From assembly GCA_963835685.1 (NCBI GenBank), contig CAWIGI010000010.1, forward strand, positions 1 to 64,000: DNA of 64,000 nucleotides, written 5' to 3'. Shown in pieces: positions 35,729 to 46,362 of this stretch. The stretch is from DATAGF01 sp963835685 (lineage in GTDB: Bacteria > Actinomycetota > Thermoleophilia > Miltoncostaeales > Miltoncostaeaceae). The translations under genes and the position numbers were made by a program. The notes below the pieces were generated by a model, which had not been told where the DNA came from, searched no databases, and saw only the letters and a list, made by a program, of their open reading frames with translations. The number at the start of each line of letters is the position of its first letter. The stretch's first letter is position 1.

Positions 35729-36764
35729 ATGGGAGGCGCCGGCATGGGCAACGGTACTTTCGTCGGCCTGGACGTGCACGCCAGGAGCGTGGTCGCCGGG
35801 CTGATCGACGAGGGCACGGGCGAGGCGAAGATCCGCCGTGCCGCTCACGACAACGCCGAGCTGGCCGACTGGCTGGCGGGGCTGGCCGGCCCGGTGCGGG
35901 TGGCCTACGAGGCCGGCCCCACCGGCTACGGCCTGGCGCGGGCGCTGCAGGGCGCGGGCATCGACTGCCTGGTGGCCGCGCCGGGCCGGATCCCGCGCGC
36001 GCCGGGGCAGCGGGTCAAGAACGATCGCCGTGACGCCGAGCGCCTTGCGCGCCTGCTGCGGGCGGGCGAGCTGGTGCCGGTGGCGGTGCCGAGCGGGCCC
36101 GACGAGGGCGCCCGCGACCTGGTGCGCGCCCGGGGAGGGGAGGGGGGGGGCGCGAGGACGCGCGCGCCGAGACCCTCGCCCACGATGCCTGGCTGCGCCG
36201 TCAGCGCCTGGGTGAGCCCGCCGCCCAGGGGCGCTGGACGACTACTACGACGCCGCCCTGCGAGCACGCCTGCGTCGCGATCGCCTCGACGGCGCGATCG
36301 GCGGCTGGCCGGCCGGCCGGATCTGGCGCCGGTGGTGGGGCGCCTGTCGTGCCTGCGGGGCGTGGGCACCCTCACCGCCGTCGCCCTGGCGGTCGAGATC
36401 GGCGACTGGCAGCGGCGGCGCCAGCATCGGCGCCTCCCTGGGCCTGGCCCCGAGCGAGCCCCAGTCCGGCGCCCGCCACAGCCGCGGCCCGATCACAACG
36501 ACCGGCAACTCCCATGTGCGCCGCCTGTTGGTCGAGGCCGCCTGGCATCACCGGCGCCCGCAGCGCAGGAGCGCCGCGCTCGAGCGCCGGCGCGCCGGAG
36601 CCCGCCCCGCGGCGCGCGCCCGCGCCGAGGCGGCGGGGGCGCGCCTTCACCGCCGCTGGGTCCACCTGGAGACCCGCCGGGGCCTGCGCTCGACCATCGT
36701 GGCGGTGGCCGTCGCGCGCGAGCTGGCCGGCTGGTGCTGGAGCCTGGCCGTGATGGACGACTGA
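35729..36764 (+). pseudogene. IS110-family transposase, frameshifted
   Basis: The DEDD RuvC-like N-terminal domain is intact in one frame: GTFVGLDVHARSVVAGLIDE (Asp), VRVAYEAGPTGYGLARALQG (Glu), RVKNDRRDAERLARLLRAGE (Asp-Asp). A G-rich tract near 36135-36150 breaks the frame. The Transposase_20 helix-hairpin region LSCLRGVGTLTAVALAVEIG reappears near 36345. A second shift near 36420 is needed to read ASIGASLGLAPSEPQSGARH, then TTTGNSHVRRLLVEAAWHH, ending at TGA 36764. At least two indels, so inactive unless these are sequencing errors. IS110 elements lack obvious terminal repeats; none were found. Confidence 0.85.
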
Positions 36765-36911
36765 GGGCCCGGCCAGAGCCTGGGCGAGGAGAGCGCGCCG
36801 GACGGCCGGCTGACGCCGCGAGAGGCGATGCGCGACTGGCCTATGAGCAGCCCCGGCTCCCAGCCTGACCGCGCACCGTCGCAGCGCCCCCGGCGCGCTC
36901 TCCTGGCCCAC

Positions 36912-36941
36912 GAGAAAGGCCCGCTCGCGCGGGCCTTCTCG
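36912..36941. terminator. Strong hairpin between the IS110 remnant and the rhomboid gene
   Basis: Arms CGAGAAAGGCCCGC and GCGGGCCTTCTCG around TCGC, with one bulged A: the GC-rich core flanked by A/T that is common in actinobacterial intrinsic terminators. It would end the minus-strand rhomboid transcript. Confidence 0.6.
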
Positions 36942-36970
36942 GCATGCCTCTTGACAGGACTCACTCCATA

Positions 36971-37825
36971 TCAGGCCACGAGCACCCCGACCACGACGGC
37001 TCCGACGAGCAGCGCGCCGACCGCCGCCCAGCCCTCCAGGCCCACCCGGCCGTAGGCGAGGTGACCGCGGCCGAACCCGGACAGGGCGAACGCGGCCGCG
37101 GCACCCCCGAGGATGCCGCCGACGTGCCCGCCGATGGAGACCCCCGGGAAGGCGAAGGTGAAGACCAGGTTCAACACCAGGAGCGCCCCCACCGACCCGC
37201 CCAGCAGCGCGATGCCCTTCTGGCGCTCGAGCAGGAAGAGGGCCGCCATCAGGCCGAAGACCGCCCCCGAGGCGCCCACCGTGCGGGAGTCGGGCGACAA
37301 CAGGAGCGCCCCCGCCGAGCCCCACAGCAGGGCCGTGAAGTAGATGGCCAGGAACCGCACGGCGCCGGCGTACCGCTCGAGCGCCCCGCCGAGGATCCAG
37401 AGCAGGTACATGTTGAACGCGAGGTGGATGAGGCCGGCGTGGAGGAAGCCGCCGGTGACCATGCGCCACCACTCCCCGTCGGCGACCGCCGGGCCGTAGA
37501 TCGCTCCGTCGTCGACGAGCTCCGAGCCGCCGACCCCGCGCACGGCGACGCCCTGCGCCATCTCGACGAGGAACACCAGGACGTTGATCGCGACGAGCGT
37601 CGTCGTCGCCACGGCGGTCCCGGTCATCCGCGCGCCGACCGGGCGCGAAGTCGTCGCCCTGCGCTTGCCCCCGGCGCACTCCGGGCAGCGCACGCCGACC
37701 GCCGCCTGGGTCATGCAGGAGGTGCAGATCGGCCGCTCGCAGTTCGAGCACGAGACGAGCGTCTCGCGGTCGGGATGGCGGTAGCAGTGGAGCGTCTCGG
37801 GGGCGCTCGCCTCGTGGCTTCCCAT
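36971..37825 (-). CDS. Rhomboid intramembrane serine protease with N-terminal zinc finger
   Basis: 284 residues. Residues 10-60 hold a B-box-like zinc-binding segment (HCYRHPDRETLVSCSNCERP, ICTSCMTQAAVGVRCPEC). Six or seven membrane helices follow: GGFLHAGLIHLAFNMYLLWI carries the oxyanion His/Asn region, GASGAVFGLMAAL the nucleophilic Ser, and SIGGHVGGILGGAAAAF the catalytic His. It cleaves membrane-spanning substrates, which are unknown. ATG at 37825 chosen at the start of the finger; TACCAT lies 9 nt upstream on the minus strand. Confidence 0.92.
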   Translation of the reverse strand: MGSHEASAPETLHCYRHPDRETLVSCSNCERPICTSCMTQAAVGVRCPECAGGKRRATTSRPVGARMTGTAVATTTLVAINVLVFLVEMAQGVAVRGVGGSELVDDGAIYGPAVADGEWWRMVTGGFLHAGLIHLAFNMYLLWILGGALERYAGAVRFLAIYFTALLWGSAGALLLSPDSRTVGASGAVFGLMAALFLLERQKGIALLGGSVGALLVLNLVFTFAFPGVSIGGHVGGILGGAAAAFALSGFGRGHLAYGRVGLEGWAAVGALLVGAVVVGVLVA

Positions 37826-37974
37826 CGGGGCGGAATGGTAGCGGGGGGCCGCCGCGACTCCCTTGCAGAAGGCGGGCGGGTCGGGCACGCTCTCCCCGAG
37901 CCGCCGTCCCGGCGGCACGGCCGTAGGTCACTCGTCCGCCCTGACCCCCGCGGACCGTCGCGGAGGGGTGGAGG

Positions 37975-39078
37975 ATGACGACAGCGGACCGGGACCGGGC
38001 CGAGCGCGCGGCCTCCGAGGCCCGTCTCGAGATCTCGGAGCGCGAGCGCGAGGGCGTGGTCGTACTGACCTTCGCCGGCGACATCGACGTCGAGGAGCGC
38101 GACCGGGTCGCGGCCGCGCTCGCCGACGCCGTCGGGACGGCGGGCTCCGGCGTGGTCGCCGACCTGCGCGACTGCACGCTCCTGGGGAGCACCGGGGCCC
38201 GGCTCCTGCTCGAGGCCCACGATTCGGCGGCGGCGCGGGGCGTGCGCCTGTCGTTGGTCCTCGGCGAGAGCCCGGCCCGGCGGGTCATCGACCTCCTGGG
38301 GATCCAGACCCGGGTCGATATCCTCGACCCGTCCTCGGTCTTGGAGTGGCCGATGCACATCGCCCCGCAGGCGCTCTCGGCCAGCATGGAGGGTCTCGCG
38401 TCCGTCGCCGCCGGGCCGACGTCCCTCGAGGACGGCCTCGGCCGAGTCATCCGGGCAGCCCGCCAGCTCTTCGCCGTGTCGGGCGCCGGGCTGATGATGG
38501 TCGACCGGGACGGCGCGCTGCGGTACGTGGTGGCGACGGATCCCGCCGCGGCGGCGCTCGAAGCGGCCCAGGAGGAGATCGGCGAAGGCCCGTGCGTCAA
38601 CGCCTTCGTCCTCGCCCGTGAGATCAGGGCCGACGACCTCGCCGGAGACGCGCGCTACCCGCGCGTCGCCGAGCGGGTCGTACCACAGGGCGTCCGTGCG
38701 GTGCTCGGCGTCCCGACCCGGGTCGGGGGCACCCCGGTCGGCTCGCTCAACGTCTACCGGGACACCGCGTACTCCTGGGACGACAGCGACGCCGCCGCCA
38801 TCGGCGCGTACAACGAGCTGGTGGAGAGCCTGCTCGTCAGCGCGGTCGCGGCCCGCAAGAGCGGCGAGCTCGCCGCCCAGCTCCAGGACGCGCTGGACCG
38901 GCGGGTGCTCATCGAGCGCGCCGTCGGGGTCCTGATGGGACGCCACGCGGCCGACGCCGTGACGGCCTTCAACGCCCTGCGCAGTCAGGCGCGGAACACG
39001 CGGCGCACGGTCCGGGACGTCGCGAGCGACGTCCTGGAGGGCGCCGACGTCGCGTCCCTCAGTCGATCGCGATCTTGA
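37975..39078 (+). CDS. STAS-GAF-ANTAR regulator
   Basis: 367 residues with three domains. STAS at about 20-115 (VVVLTFAGDIDVEERDRVAA, LRDCTLLGSTGARLLLEAHD) with Ser/Thr where anti-anti-sigma factors are phosphorylated. GAF at about 135-275 (VSGAGLMMVDRDGALRYVVA, EGPCVNAFVLAREIRADDLA). ANTAR at about 290-350 (LQDALDRRVLIERAVGVLMG, DAVTAFNALRSQARNTRRTV). ANTAR domains bind paired RNA hairpins and act as antiterminators; GAF gives ligand control. It may also take part in a partner-switching cascade. The 3' end overlaps the convergent membrane gene by 20 nt. Confidence 0.88.
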   Translation: MTTADRDRAERAASEARLEISEREREGVVVLTFAGDIDVEERDRVAAALADAVGTAGSGVVADLRDCTLLGSTGARLLLEAHDSAAARGVRLSLVLGESPARRVIDLLGIQTRVDILDPSSVLEWPMHIAPQALSASMEGLASVAAGPTSLEDGLGRVIRAARQLFAVSGAGLMMVDRDGALRYVVATDPAAAALEAAQEEIGEGPCVNAFVLAREIRADDLAGDARYPRVAERVVPQGVRAVLGVPTRVGGTPVGSLNVYRDTAYSWDDSDAAAIGAYNELVESLLVSAVAARKSGELAAQLQDALDRRVLIERAVGVLMGRHAADAVTAFNALRSQARNTRRTVRDVASDVLEGADVASLSRSRS

Positions 39079-39571
39079 CGGCCACGACCAGCCCGGCGAC
39101 GGCCAGGACGATGAGGCCACCCACCAGCGAGCGCGTGAGGCCCGCGCCGCTGCGCCGCCCCACCGCGAAGCCCGCCGAGCCGAGGATGAGGGCCAGGACG
39201 AGCATCGCCACCTCGGCGGCGATGTCGTCGGGGGCGACGAGGAGCGGGACGCTGGTGACGAGGGCGACGGTCAGCGCGGCCGCCAGCGCGACCGGGCCCC
39301 CGAGCTTGTGGAGCCGGTCGAGGTGCGCGGTCCGGTAGAGGCGGGCGGCGACGTCGAACGCGACCCAGTGGGCGAGCGCCAGGCCGGCGGCGCCGCCCCA
39401 GACGAGCGCGGCCGTGCCCAGGGTGCCGGGCACGTCCTCGCTCGGGATCGCCACCAGCGCGGCCAGCAGCGTCAGGGAGACGTAGAGGGCCATCGTGACG
39501 GCCTCGCGCGCCAGCTCGCGGCGCACGAGCCGGTCGATCGCATCCTGGGAGTGGAGGTCGGTCGCGGCCAC
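39059..39571 (-). CDS. Polytopic membrane protein of unknown function
   Basis: 170 residues with about five helices: MALYVSLTLLAALVAIPSED, LVWGGAAGLALAHWVAFDVA, GGPVALAAALTVALVTSVPL, VAMLVLALILGSAGFAVGRR, GGLIVLAVAGLVVAVKIAID. A leading amphipathic segment (HSQDAIDRLVRRELAREAV) is cytosolic. No known family. GTG at 39571 is 6 nt after TAGCTT on the minus strand, suggesting a leaderless message. Confidence 0.7.
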   Translation of the reverse strand: MAATDLHSQDAIDRLVRRELAREAVTMALYVSLTLLAALVAIPSEDVPGTLGTAALVWGGAAGLALAHWVAFDVAARLYRTAHLDRLHKLGGPVALAAALTVALVTSVPLLVAPDDIAAEVAMLVLALILGSAGFAVGRRSGAGLTRSLVGGLIVLAVAGLVVAVKIAID

Positions 39572-39596
39572 CGCAGAAAGCTATCCGGCCGGGGCG

Positions 39597-39625
39597 TTGA
39601 CGGCGTCCGGGGCGGCTGCTCTACT
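39597..39625 (+). promoter_or_regulatory. Possible gltB promoter
   Basis: TTGACG (39597-39602), 17 nt, TCTACT (39620-39625). It would give a leader of about 150 nt before the gltB ATG at 39785. Within the leader TACCAT (39748) could be a second -10. The rest of 39572-39784 shows nothing else recognisable. Confidence 0.35.
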
Positions 39626-39784
39626 CCAGGCTCGTGCCGCTCCCTGCCGGGAGCAGGCGACCTCCGGAGTCCGCCCCCCGACCGCCGCCCCGGACACGAC
39701 CGGCTCACGGCCCGCAGCCGTGACGGTGACCGCCTGACGGTCCACTACCATGTTCTGCCGGACACTCGACCGAGAGGCCCGTGG

Positions 39785-42700
39785 ATGACCGCTCCTCCGC
39801 CGTTCGCCGCCATCCCTCCGCGCGGGCTGCCCGAGTTGCTGGAGCACGACGCCTGCGCGCTGGCCGCGTTCGCCACCCGCGACGGGCGGCCGAGCCGCGC
39901 GATGCTGGAGCGGGCGCTCTCCTCGCTCGAGCTCATGGTGCACCGCTCGGGCAGCGTCAACGGCGAGGGCGACGGCAGCGGGCTGATGGTGGACCTGCCC
40001 CGGCCGACCTGGCGCCGCCGGCTGCAGGCCGCGGGACTCGACCCGGCCGCCGCCGACGACCGGCGCTTCACGGTCGCCCACATCTTCTTCGACTCGACCG
40101 CCGGCGCCGAGAGCCAGGTGCCGCGCATCGAGGCGCTGCTCGCCACGCACGGCTTCGAGGTGCTGTGGAGCGGCGAGGGGACGGTCAACCGCGGCGCGCT
40201 CGGGCCGCGCGCGGCCGAGACGCCGACGATCTTCTGGCAGATCGCCTGCTTCGCGCGCGAGCCTGGGGACCCCGCGTCCACCGCCTGCTACCGCGCGATG
40301 GTGGAGATCGAGCGCGACCTCGACTGCTCGGTCGCCTCGTTCTCGGCGAACGACGCGCTCTACAAGGTGCAGGGCCAGCCCGAGGTCATCCCGCGCTTCT
40401 ACCCCGAGATGCAGGAGCCCGACTTCGGGTCGTCGCGCATCATCGCCCACAACCGCTACTCGACGAACACCTACCCGACCTTCAGCCGCGTCCAGCCGTT
40501 CTCGATCCTGGGGCACAACGGCGAGATCAACACGATCGCCCAGCTGCGCGAGCAGAGCGAGCAGCTCGGCCTGCCGATCACCCGCGACGGCTCGGACAGC
40601 CAGGACCTCAACCGGCTGCTCGAGGGCCTGATCTACGAGAAGGGCCTCTCGCTGCTCGAGGCCGTCGAGTTCGCGCTGCCGCCGATCCTGGGCGAGGTGC
40701 ACCGGCTGCCGGCCAAGCTCCAGGACCTCTACGTGCACTACCGCGAGGCGCTCGGGCCCTACGCCCAGGGCCCGGTGGCCCTCGCCTGCCGGGCGGGCGA
40801 CGAGATGGTGTTCGCCGTCGACGCGCTCGGCCTGCGGCCGCTGTGGTGGATCGAGACCGAGGACCTGTACGTCGTCTCGTCCGAGCCGGGGATCGTGGCG
40901 GTCGCCGAGCTCGCGCGCGACCCCGCCCCGCTGGCGCCGGGCGAGAAGGTGGCCCTCCTGACGGGCGAGGACGGCGTCCCGGTGGTGCTCGACTACTGGG
41001 AGGTCCAGCGCGAGGTCTACCGCCGGGCGAAGGGCCGCGGGGCCCTCCCGACGGCCGAGACCCGCGCCCGGCTGGCCGGCGGCCTCGACCCGGTCGCGGT
41101 CGAGGAGTACCCCGACGAGGACCTGCTGGAGCCCGAGCTCGAGCTCGAGACGCTGCTGGCCTCGGCCGGCTGGATCGAGAGCGACAAGCAGCAGCTCCAA
41201 TTCCACGCGGATCGCGGCGCCGAGCCGATCGGCTCGCTCGGCTGGGACGGCCCCCTCGGGCCGTTCACGCCGGTCCCGATGCCGCTGTCGGACTACCTCC
41301 AGGAGACGGTCGCCGTCGTCACGAACCCCGCGATCGACCGCGAGCGCGAGGTCGAGCACTTCTCGACGCGCGTGGTGCTGGGCCGCCGGCCCCCGATCGA
41401 GGGCGTCGAGCCGGAGCCGCCCCAGCGCTGCGAGCTGCGGATGCCCATCATTCTCGGCGGCATGCGCGCGGGGGCGACCACGCTCTCGCTGCCCGAGATG
41501 CGGCGCGTCGCGGGCGGCCAGGGCGTCGCCTGCATGGAGGACGTCCTCGCCGCGTGGGACTGGCGCGCCGTGCGCCTGCCGCTGCACTTCTCCCGTGACC
41601 TGAGCCTGCGCCGGCACCTCGCCGGCCTGTCCGAGGCCGCCGTAGCGGCGGTCCGCGACGGCGCCGAGCTGATCGTGCTCCAGGACCTCGAGGCCGGCCC
41701 GGACGAGCGCGTCTGCGACCCCCACCTCGCCGTCGCGGCCGTTCAACAAGGCGCTCCGCGAGGCCCAGAAGGACGACGGCTCCTCCCTGCGCCGCAACGT
41801 CAGCCTGGTGCTGCAGGCGGCCGGGATCCGCAACGTCCACGACGTGATGGTGGCGCTCGGGTTCGGCGCCCAGGCGCTGTGCCCCTACGCGATGATGGAG
41901 AAGGCGATGGACGGCTCCCCCGAGCCGACCACGGCCGCCGCCAACGTGCTCCAGGGGCTCCAGAAGGGCATGGAGAAGGTCCTCTCCACCCTCGGCATCC
42001 ACGAGCTGCGCGGCTACGGCCGCCTGGTGTCGGCGATCGGCGTCTCGCCCGAGGTGCTCGAGGTGCTCGCGATCCCCGGCTTCTGCGCCTCGGAGGGCCG
42101 CGGGCTGGGCGTCGACGACCTCGACGACCTGGCGGAGCAGGGCCGCCAGATCCGCGCCGGCGAGGAGAGCCCCGCGAAGGTGAAGCTGCCGCGCATGTAC
42201 CCGAAGGTCTGGAAGGCGCTGGCCCGGGTGGCGACCTCCGAGCGCGGCTACGAGGAGCTGGCCGAGACCCTCGACAGGCTCGAGGACGAGCAGCCGGTGG
42301 CCCTGCGGCACGCGGTGCAGCCCCAGCTCGCGCCGCCGGAGCAGCGCATCGCCGCCGAGGGCGTCAGCTCGCGCGTCGGCGAGCAGACGCTGCCCTTCCT
42401 CATCAGCTCGATGAGCTTCGGCAGCCAGGGCGAGACGGCCTTCCGGGCGTACGCCGAGGCCGCGATGCGGGCCGACATGCTCTGCATGAACGGCGAGGGC
42501 GGCGAGATCCCGGACATGTACGGCCGCTACCCCAAGCACCGGGGCCAGCAGATCGCGAGCGGCCGCTTCGGCGTCTCGTCGCTGCTGCTCAACTCGTCCG
42601 AGTGGATCGAGATCAAGATCGGCCAGGGCGCCAAGCCCGGCGAGGGCGGCCACCTGCCCGGCTCGAAGGTGACGCAGGCGATCGCCCGCGCCCGGAATGC

Positions 42701-44453
42701 CCAGGTGGGCAGCGACCTCATCAGCCCGTCCAACAACCACGACCTCTACTCGATCGAGGACCTCGCCCAGCTCATCGACGAGCTGAAGACCTCGAACCCG
42801 CACGCGAAGGTGATCGTGAAGGTGCCCGTCGTGCCCGGCATCGGCACGATCGCCATCGGCATCGCCAAGGCGGGCGCGGACGTCATCAACATGTCCGGCT
42901 ATGACGGCGGCACCGGCGCCGCCCGCCAGCACGCGCTGCGCCGCGCCGGCCTGCCCTGCGAGATCGGCACCGTGCTGGCCCACCACGCCCTCACCGAGGC
43001 GGGCATCCGCGACCGCGTGGAGCTGTGGGCCGACGGCGGCCTGCGCAGCGCCGCGGACTGCATCAAGCTCATCTGCATGGGGGCCAACCGGCTCGGCTTC
43101 GGCACCGCCTCGATGGTCGCCATCGGCTGCACGATCTGCCGAGGCTGCCAGCTCGACACCTGCCACGTGGGGATCGCGACCCAGATCGACGGCGAGGAGG
43201 AGGCCGCCCACCGCGGGCTGAAGCGCTTCGTGCCCCGGGTGCTGGAGCCGTCGGTCGTGGGCCTGGTCCGGTACTTCACCGAGATGGGGGCGGCCCTCCG
43301 CGAGCTGGCCGGTCAGATGGGGATCGCCGAGGTGCAGGAGCTGGTCGGCCAGGCCGACCGCCTGGTGCAGGTGTCGCACCACGAGCGCCTCGACCTGACG
43401 AGCCTGCTCACGCCGGTCCGCGAGCGCGTCATCACCTCGCCCGCCGGCACGCCGCGCTTCTTCCGGCCCTTCCACCCGCCGCCCCCGCACCGCGCCCCCG
43501 AGGTGGCCGCCGAGCGGCTCGCCGCCGGCGCCGCCCTGGCGGTGGAGGAGGAGGCCACCACGGCCGCCGACCGCAACCTGGGCACCGACCTCGCCGGCCT
43601 GATCGCCCGGGCGACGACCGGCGTGAACAACGCGTGGGTCAACGGCGCGGGCGTCTCGCCGACCAACGGCCACTCCGACGGCGCCGGCACGCCCGACGGC
43701 GACGGCAACGGCGGCGGGAACGGTCGCCTCGGGACCCTCGTCAACCTCGCCTTCACGAAGGGGGCGGCGGCCGGCAGCGGCCTGGCGGCCTTCACGCTCG
43801 ACGGAGTGCGCGTCCGCGTCTTCGGCGGGGCCCAGGACGGCGTCGGCAAGTGCGCCCTCGGCGGCGAGATCCAGGTCCTGAAGGCCCAGAACGGGGCCGG
43901 CGAGTGGGTCGGCGGCCACGTGGGCAAGAGCTTCGCCTACGGCGCCCAGCGCGGCCTGTTCCTGATCCAGGGCGACGCCGACGCCCGCGCCGGCATCCGG
44001 CTGTCGGGCGCCGAGATGGTGCTGGGCGGCGAGCCCTCCCAGCCGCTCAACGACCGCCTCGGCACGCTGGCCGCACGCGCCAACTGCAAGGGCTTCGCGT
44101 TCGAGTACATGACCGGCGGACGCGTCGTCGTGCTCGGCGACCCCGGCCCGTGGCTGTGCAGCGGGATGACCGGCGGCGTCGTCTACGTGCGCCAGAACCC
44201 CGACTGGGGGCTCGACGAGGCCGCCGTCCGCCGGCGCCTCTCGAAGGCCGCGAAGGTGAGCCTCGTGCCCCTCGACGAGACGGACTCGGCGACGGTGATC
44301 CAGCTCCTCGGCGCCTACCAGGCCGCCCTGCGCGCCTCGGGCCAGGAGGAGACCGCCGAGGGCCTCGAGCCGCTCATCGAGGAGCCCGCCGAGCACTTCC
44401 TGGCCGTCGTCCCGGTCACCCAGCAGGCCGACCCGAACATCAGCACGGAATAG
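39785..44453 (+). CDS. gltB: Glutamate synthase large subunit (one frameshift)
   Basis: Transfers glutamine amide nitrogen to 2-oxoglutarate. Total about 1555 residues in two frames joined near 41735-41745, where CDPHLAVAA must continue as FNKALREAQKDDGSSLRRNV. Domains: GATase type 2 with the nucleophile in LLEHDACALAAFATRDG, RIIAHNRYSTNTYPTFSRVQ and ILGHNGEINTI; central domain; FMN barrel with SPSNNHDLYSIEDLAQLI and NMSGYDGGTGAARQHALRRA; 3Fe-4S cysteines in CTICRGCQLDTCHVGIATQ; C-terminal GXGXG helix (GGEIQVLKAQNGAGEWVGGH). ATG at 39785 has GAGAGG 8 nt before it. gltD is not next door. With every domain otherwise conserved, a one-base sequencing error is more likely than a true break. Confidence 0.88.
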
Positions 44454-44540
44454 GCGACAGAGCGGATGAGCGCCTCTCTCTGAAGAGGGGCCTCGTGTCT
44501 AGTGATGGCTGGCGAGGCTCCTCAGGGGCTGCGTGATCGA

Positions 44541-45420
44541 GGGTCGAGCATGGCTCATCTCTCTCTTGCGCCCTCGGGGGGCGATAAGGCTGGATGGCGA
44601 GCCAGCTTGGGGATCAGGTAGCGGGCGAAGGCGGGCCGCCAGCACTCATCCAGCACCGTCAGCTGGGCCCGCTCGACAAAGCCGTTGGATTGGGGCCGGC
44701 CGGCATGGTTGCTCCGGTGCGCATCTCCGAGGGCCGCCAGGCGGCCGCGAACGCGCGGCGCCTGAACTCCGAGCCGTTGTTGCGGCTGATCGCCTCCAAC
44801 CTCCAGCCGCCGCCGGCCAGGTCGGCCGCCACCCGATGGGCCAGGGCCGAGGTGAAGCGGGCAGCGGGGTTGCGGGCGCTGGCGTGCAGCTCGGCCCACA
44901 GGATAGGACGAGTAGGCGTCGATGGCGGTGTACTGCCAGACGCTGCCGCGGGTGCCCGACAGCCGTCCGATGAAGAAGCAGTCCATCTGCACCAGCTGTC
45001 CCGGCCGGCTCACGGCGATGTGGCGCACCGGCTGGGGGCGCGGGCGCACGGGCTCGGGCCGGTCGCTGTAGCCGGCCACGTGCGCCAGGCGCTTGGCCCG
45101 CGTGCCCAGGCCGTAGGCGGCGCAGCACCCCCCAGACCCCGTTGGCGCTGAGCCGAAGCCCGTCCGACTTGTCCGCCGCATCTCGGAGGCGATCCGCTGA
45201 GGGCCGTACCCGAGGTGAGCCAGCGCGAAGCCCAGGACCCGCCGCACGATCATCGGGCTGGTCTGGTTGGGCATCGCCGGTGCCCGGCGCTCTCTGGGGC
45301 GCAGCAGCTCCAGGCCGTGGCACTCGGCGACCTTCTTCCAGCGGTAGAAGGTCGAGTGGTCGATCCCCAGCGCCCGACAGGCGGCACGCACGTTGCCCAG
45401 CTCGGCGGGGAGGGCGAGGG
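44541..45420 (-). pseudogene. IS481-like transposase remnant
   Basis: Read on the minus strand: helix-turn-helix (LGNVRAACRALGIDHSTFYR) and a linker (HLGYGPQRIASEMRRTS), then an rve integrase core. QMDCFFIGRL and YTAIDAYSSYPV supply the first two acidic residues; after a frameshift come RFTSALAHRVAADLAGGGWR and AISRNNGSEF, where the usual D of TDNGSEF is N; after another come HAGRPQSNGFVERAQLTVLD and PAFARYLIPKL. At least two frameshifts plus the changed catalytic neighbourhood indicate a dead copy. Its 5' end abuts the IS110 remnant near 45420. Confidence 0.75.
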
Positions 45421-45430
45421 CGCCCAGGCG

Positions 45431-46290
45431 GTAGCGATAGTGGGCGTCGATTGGGCCGAGGCCGACAACGACGTTCTGGTGATGGATCAGGCCGAGGGCG
45501 GTGCTGGAACGCGGACGCTTTGGGGTCGGGGTCGCCGGCCGCGCGGGGCTGCACGGCGCTGGTCGCCGAGCACGCCGAGCAGCCCGAGCAGGTGGTCGTC
45601 GGCATCGAGATCGACCGCGGCCTGCTCGTCGACTCGCTGGTGGGGGCCGGCTATGCGGTCTACGGGGTCAACGCCCTGGCGGCCAGCCGCTACCGCCAGC
45701 GCCACATCACCTCGGGCGCCAAGTCGGATGCCGGCGACGCCAAGCTGCTGGCCGACCTGGTGCGCACCGACGCCCACAACCACCGCCCGCTGGCCGGCGA
45801 CTCGGAGCGAGGCGAGCGCGATCCGGGTGCTGGCGCGGGCGCATCAGGGCCTTGTCTGGAGCCGCCAGCGCCAGCTCGACGGGTTGCGCGCAGCCCTGCG
45901 CGACTACTTCCCGGCCGCGCTGTCGGCCTAAGGCAGCGACCTGGCCTCGCATCGACGCGATGGCGGTGCTCGCGATCGCACCGACGCCCGAGTGGGCCGC
46001 GCGCTCTCGCGCGCCAAGATCGCTGGCGCCCTGGCCCGCGCCGGTCGGCGGCGCAACCTGCAGCGGCGGGCGGCCGAGATTCAGCAGGCCCTCCGGGCCG
46101 ACCACCCCGAGGCGCCGGGCGCCGTGGCCGATGCTTTTGGTGCGGCCTGTGCGGCGCGCGTTCGCCGTGCTCATCCCGCTCAATGACCAGATCGCTGCCC
46201 TGGAGGCCAGTAATGGGCGAGCGTTTTGATCGTCACCCGGACGCCGAGATCTTGCGCAGTCTGCCTGGACTCGGCACGGTCCTCGGCGAG
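45431..46290 (+). pseudogene. IS110-family transposase remnant, truncated
   Basis: VAIVGVDWAEADNDVLVMDQ starts the DEDD domain; after a shift VVVGIEIDRGLLVDSLVGAG, YRQRHITSGAKSDAGDAKLL and ADLVRTDAHNHRPLAGDSE follow, then in a third frame AIRVLARAHQGLVWSRQRQL and LRAALRDYFPAAL. The Transposase_20 domain begins (AEILRSLPGLGTVLGEG) and is cut off near 46290, where an antisense IS110 N-terminus takes over. It belongs to a different IS110 subgroup from the copy at 35729-36764. Confidence 0.8.
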
Positions 46291-46362
46291 GGTGTCGCCC
46301 TCGGCGGCGAGCACCCGCACGTCCAGCCGGCGACGGCTGAGATCCAATCCTGCATACACCAT
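46280..46362 (-). pseudogene. N-terminal fragment of another IS110 transposase
   Basis: On the minus strand VYAGLDLSRRRLDVRVLAAE followed by GDTLAEDRAE matches the first 30 residues of IS110-type transposases, after which homology stops at the junction with the plus-strand remnant. The upstream 46363-46435 is probably its non-coding lead-in. Confidence 0.65.

Noticed and set aside
41735..41745. Programmed ribosomal frameshifting in gltB
   Set aside because: No slippery heptamer or strong downstream structure at the join, and other genes nearby show similar one-base breaks, so an error is simpler.
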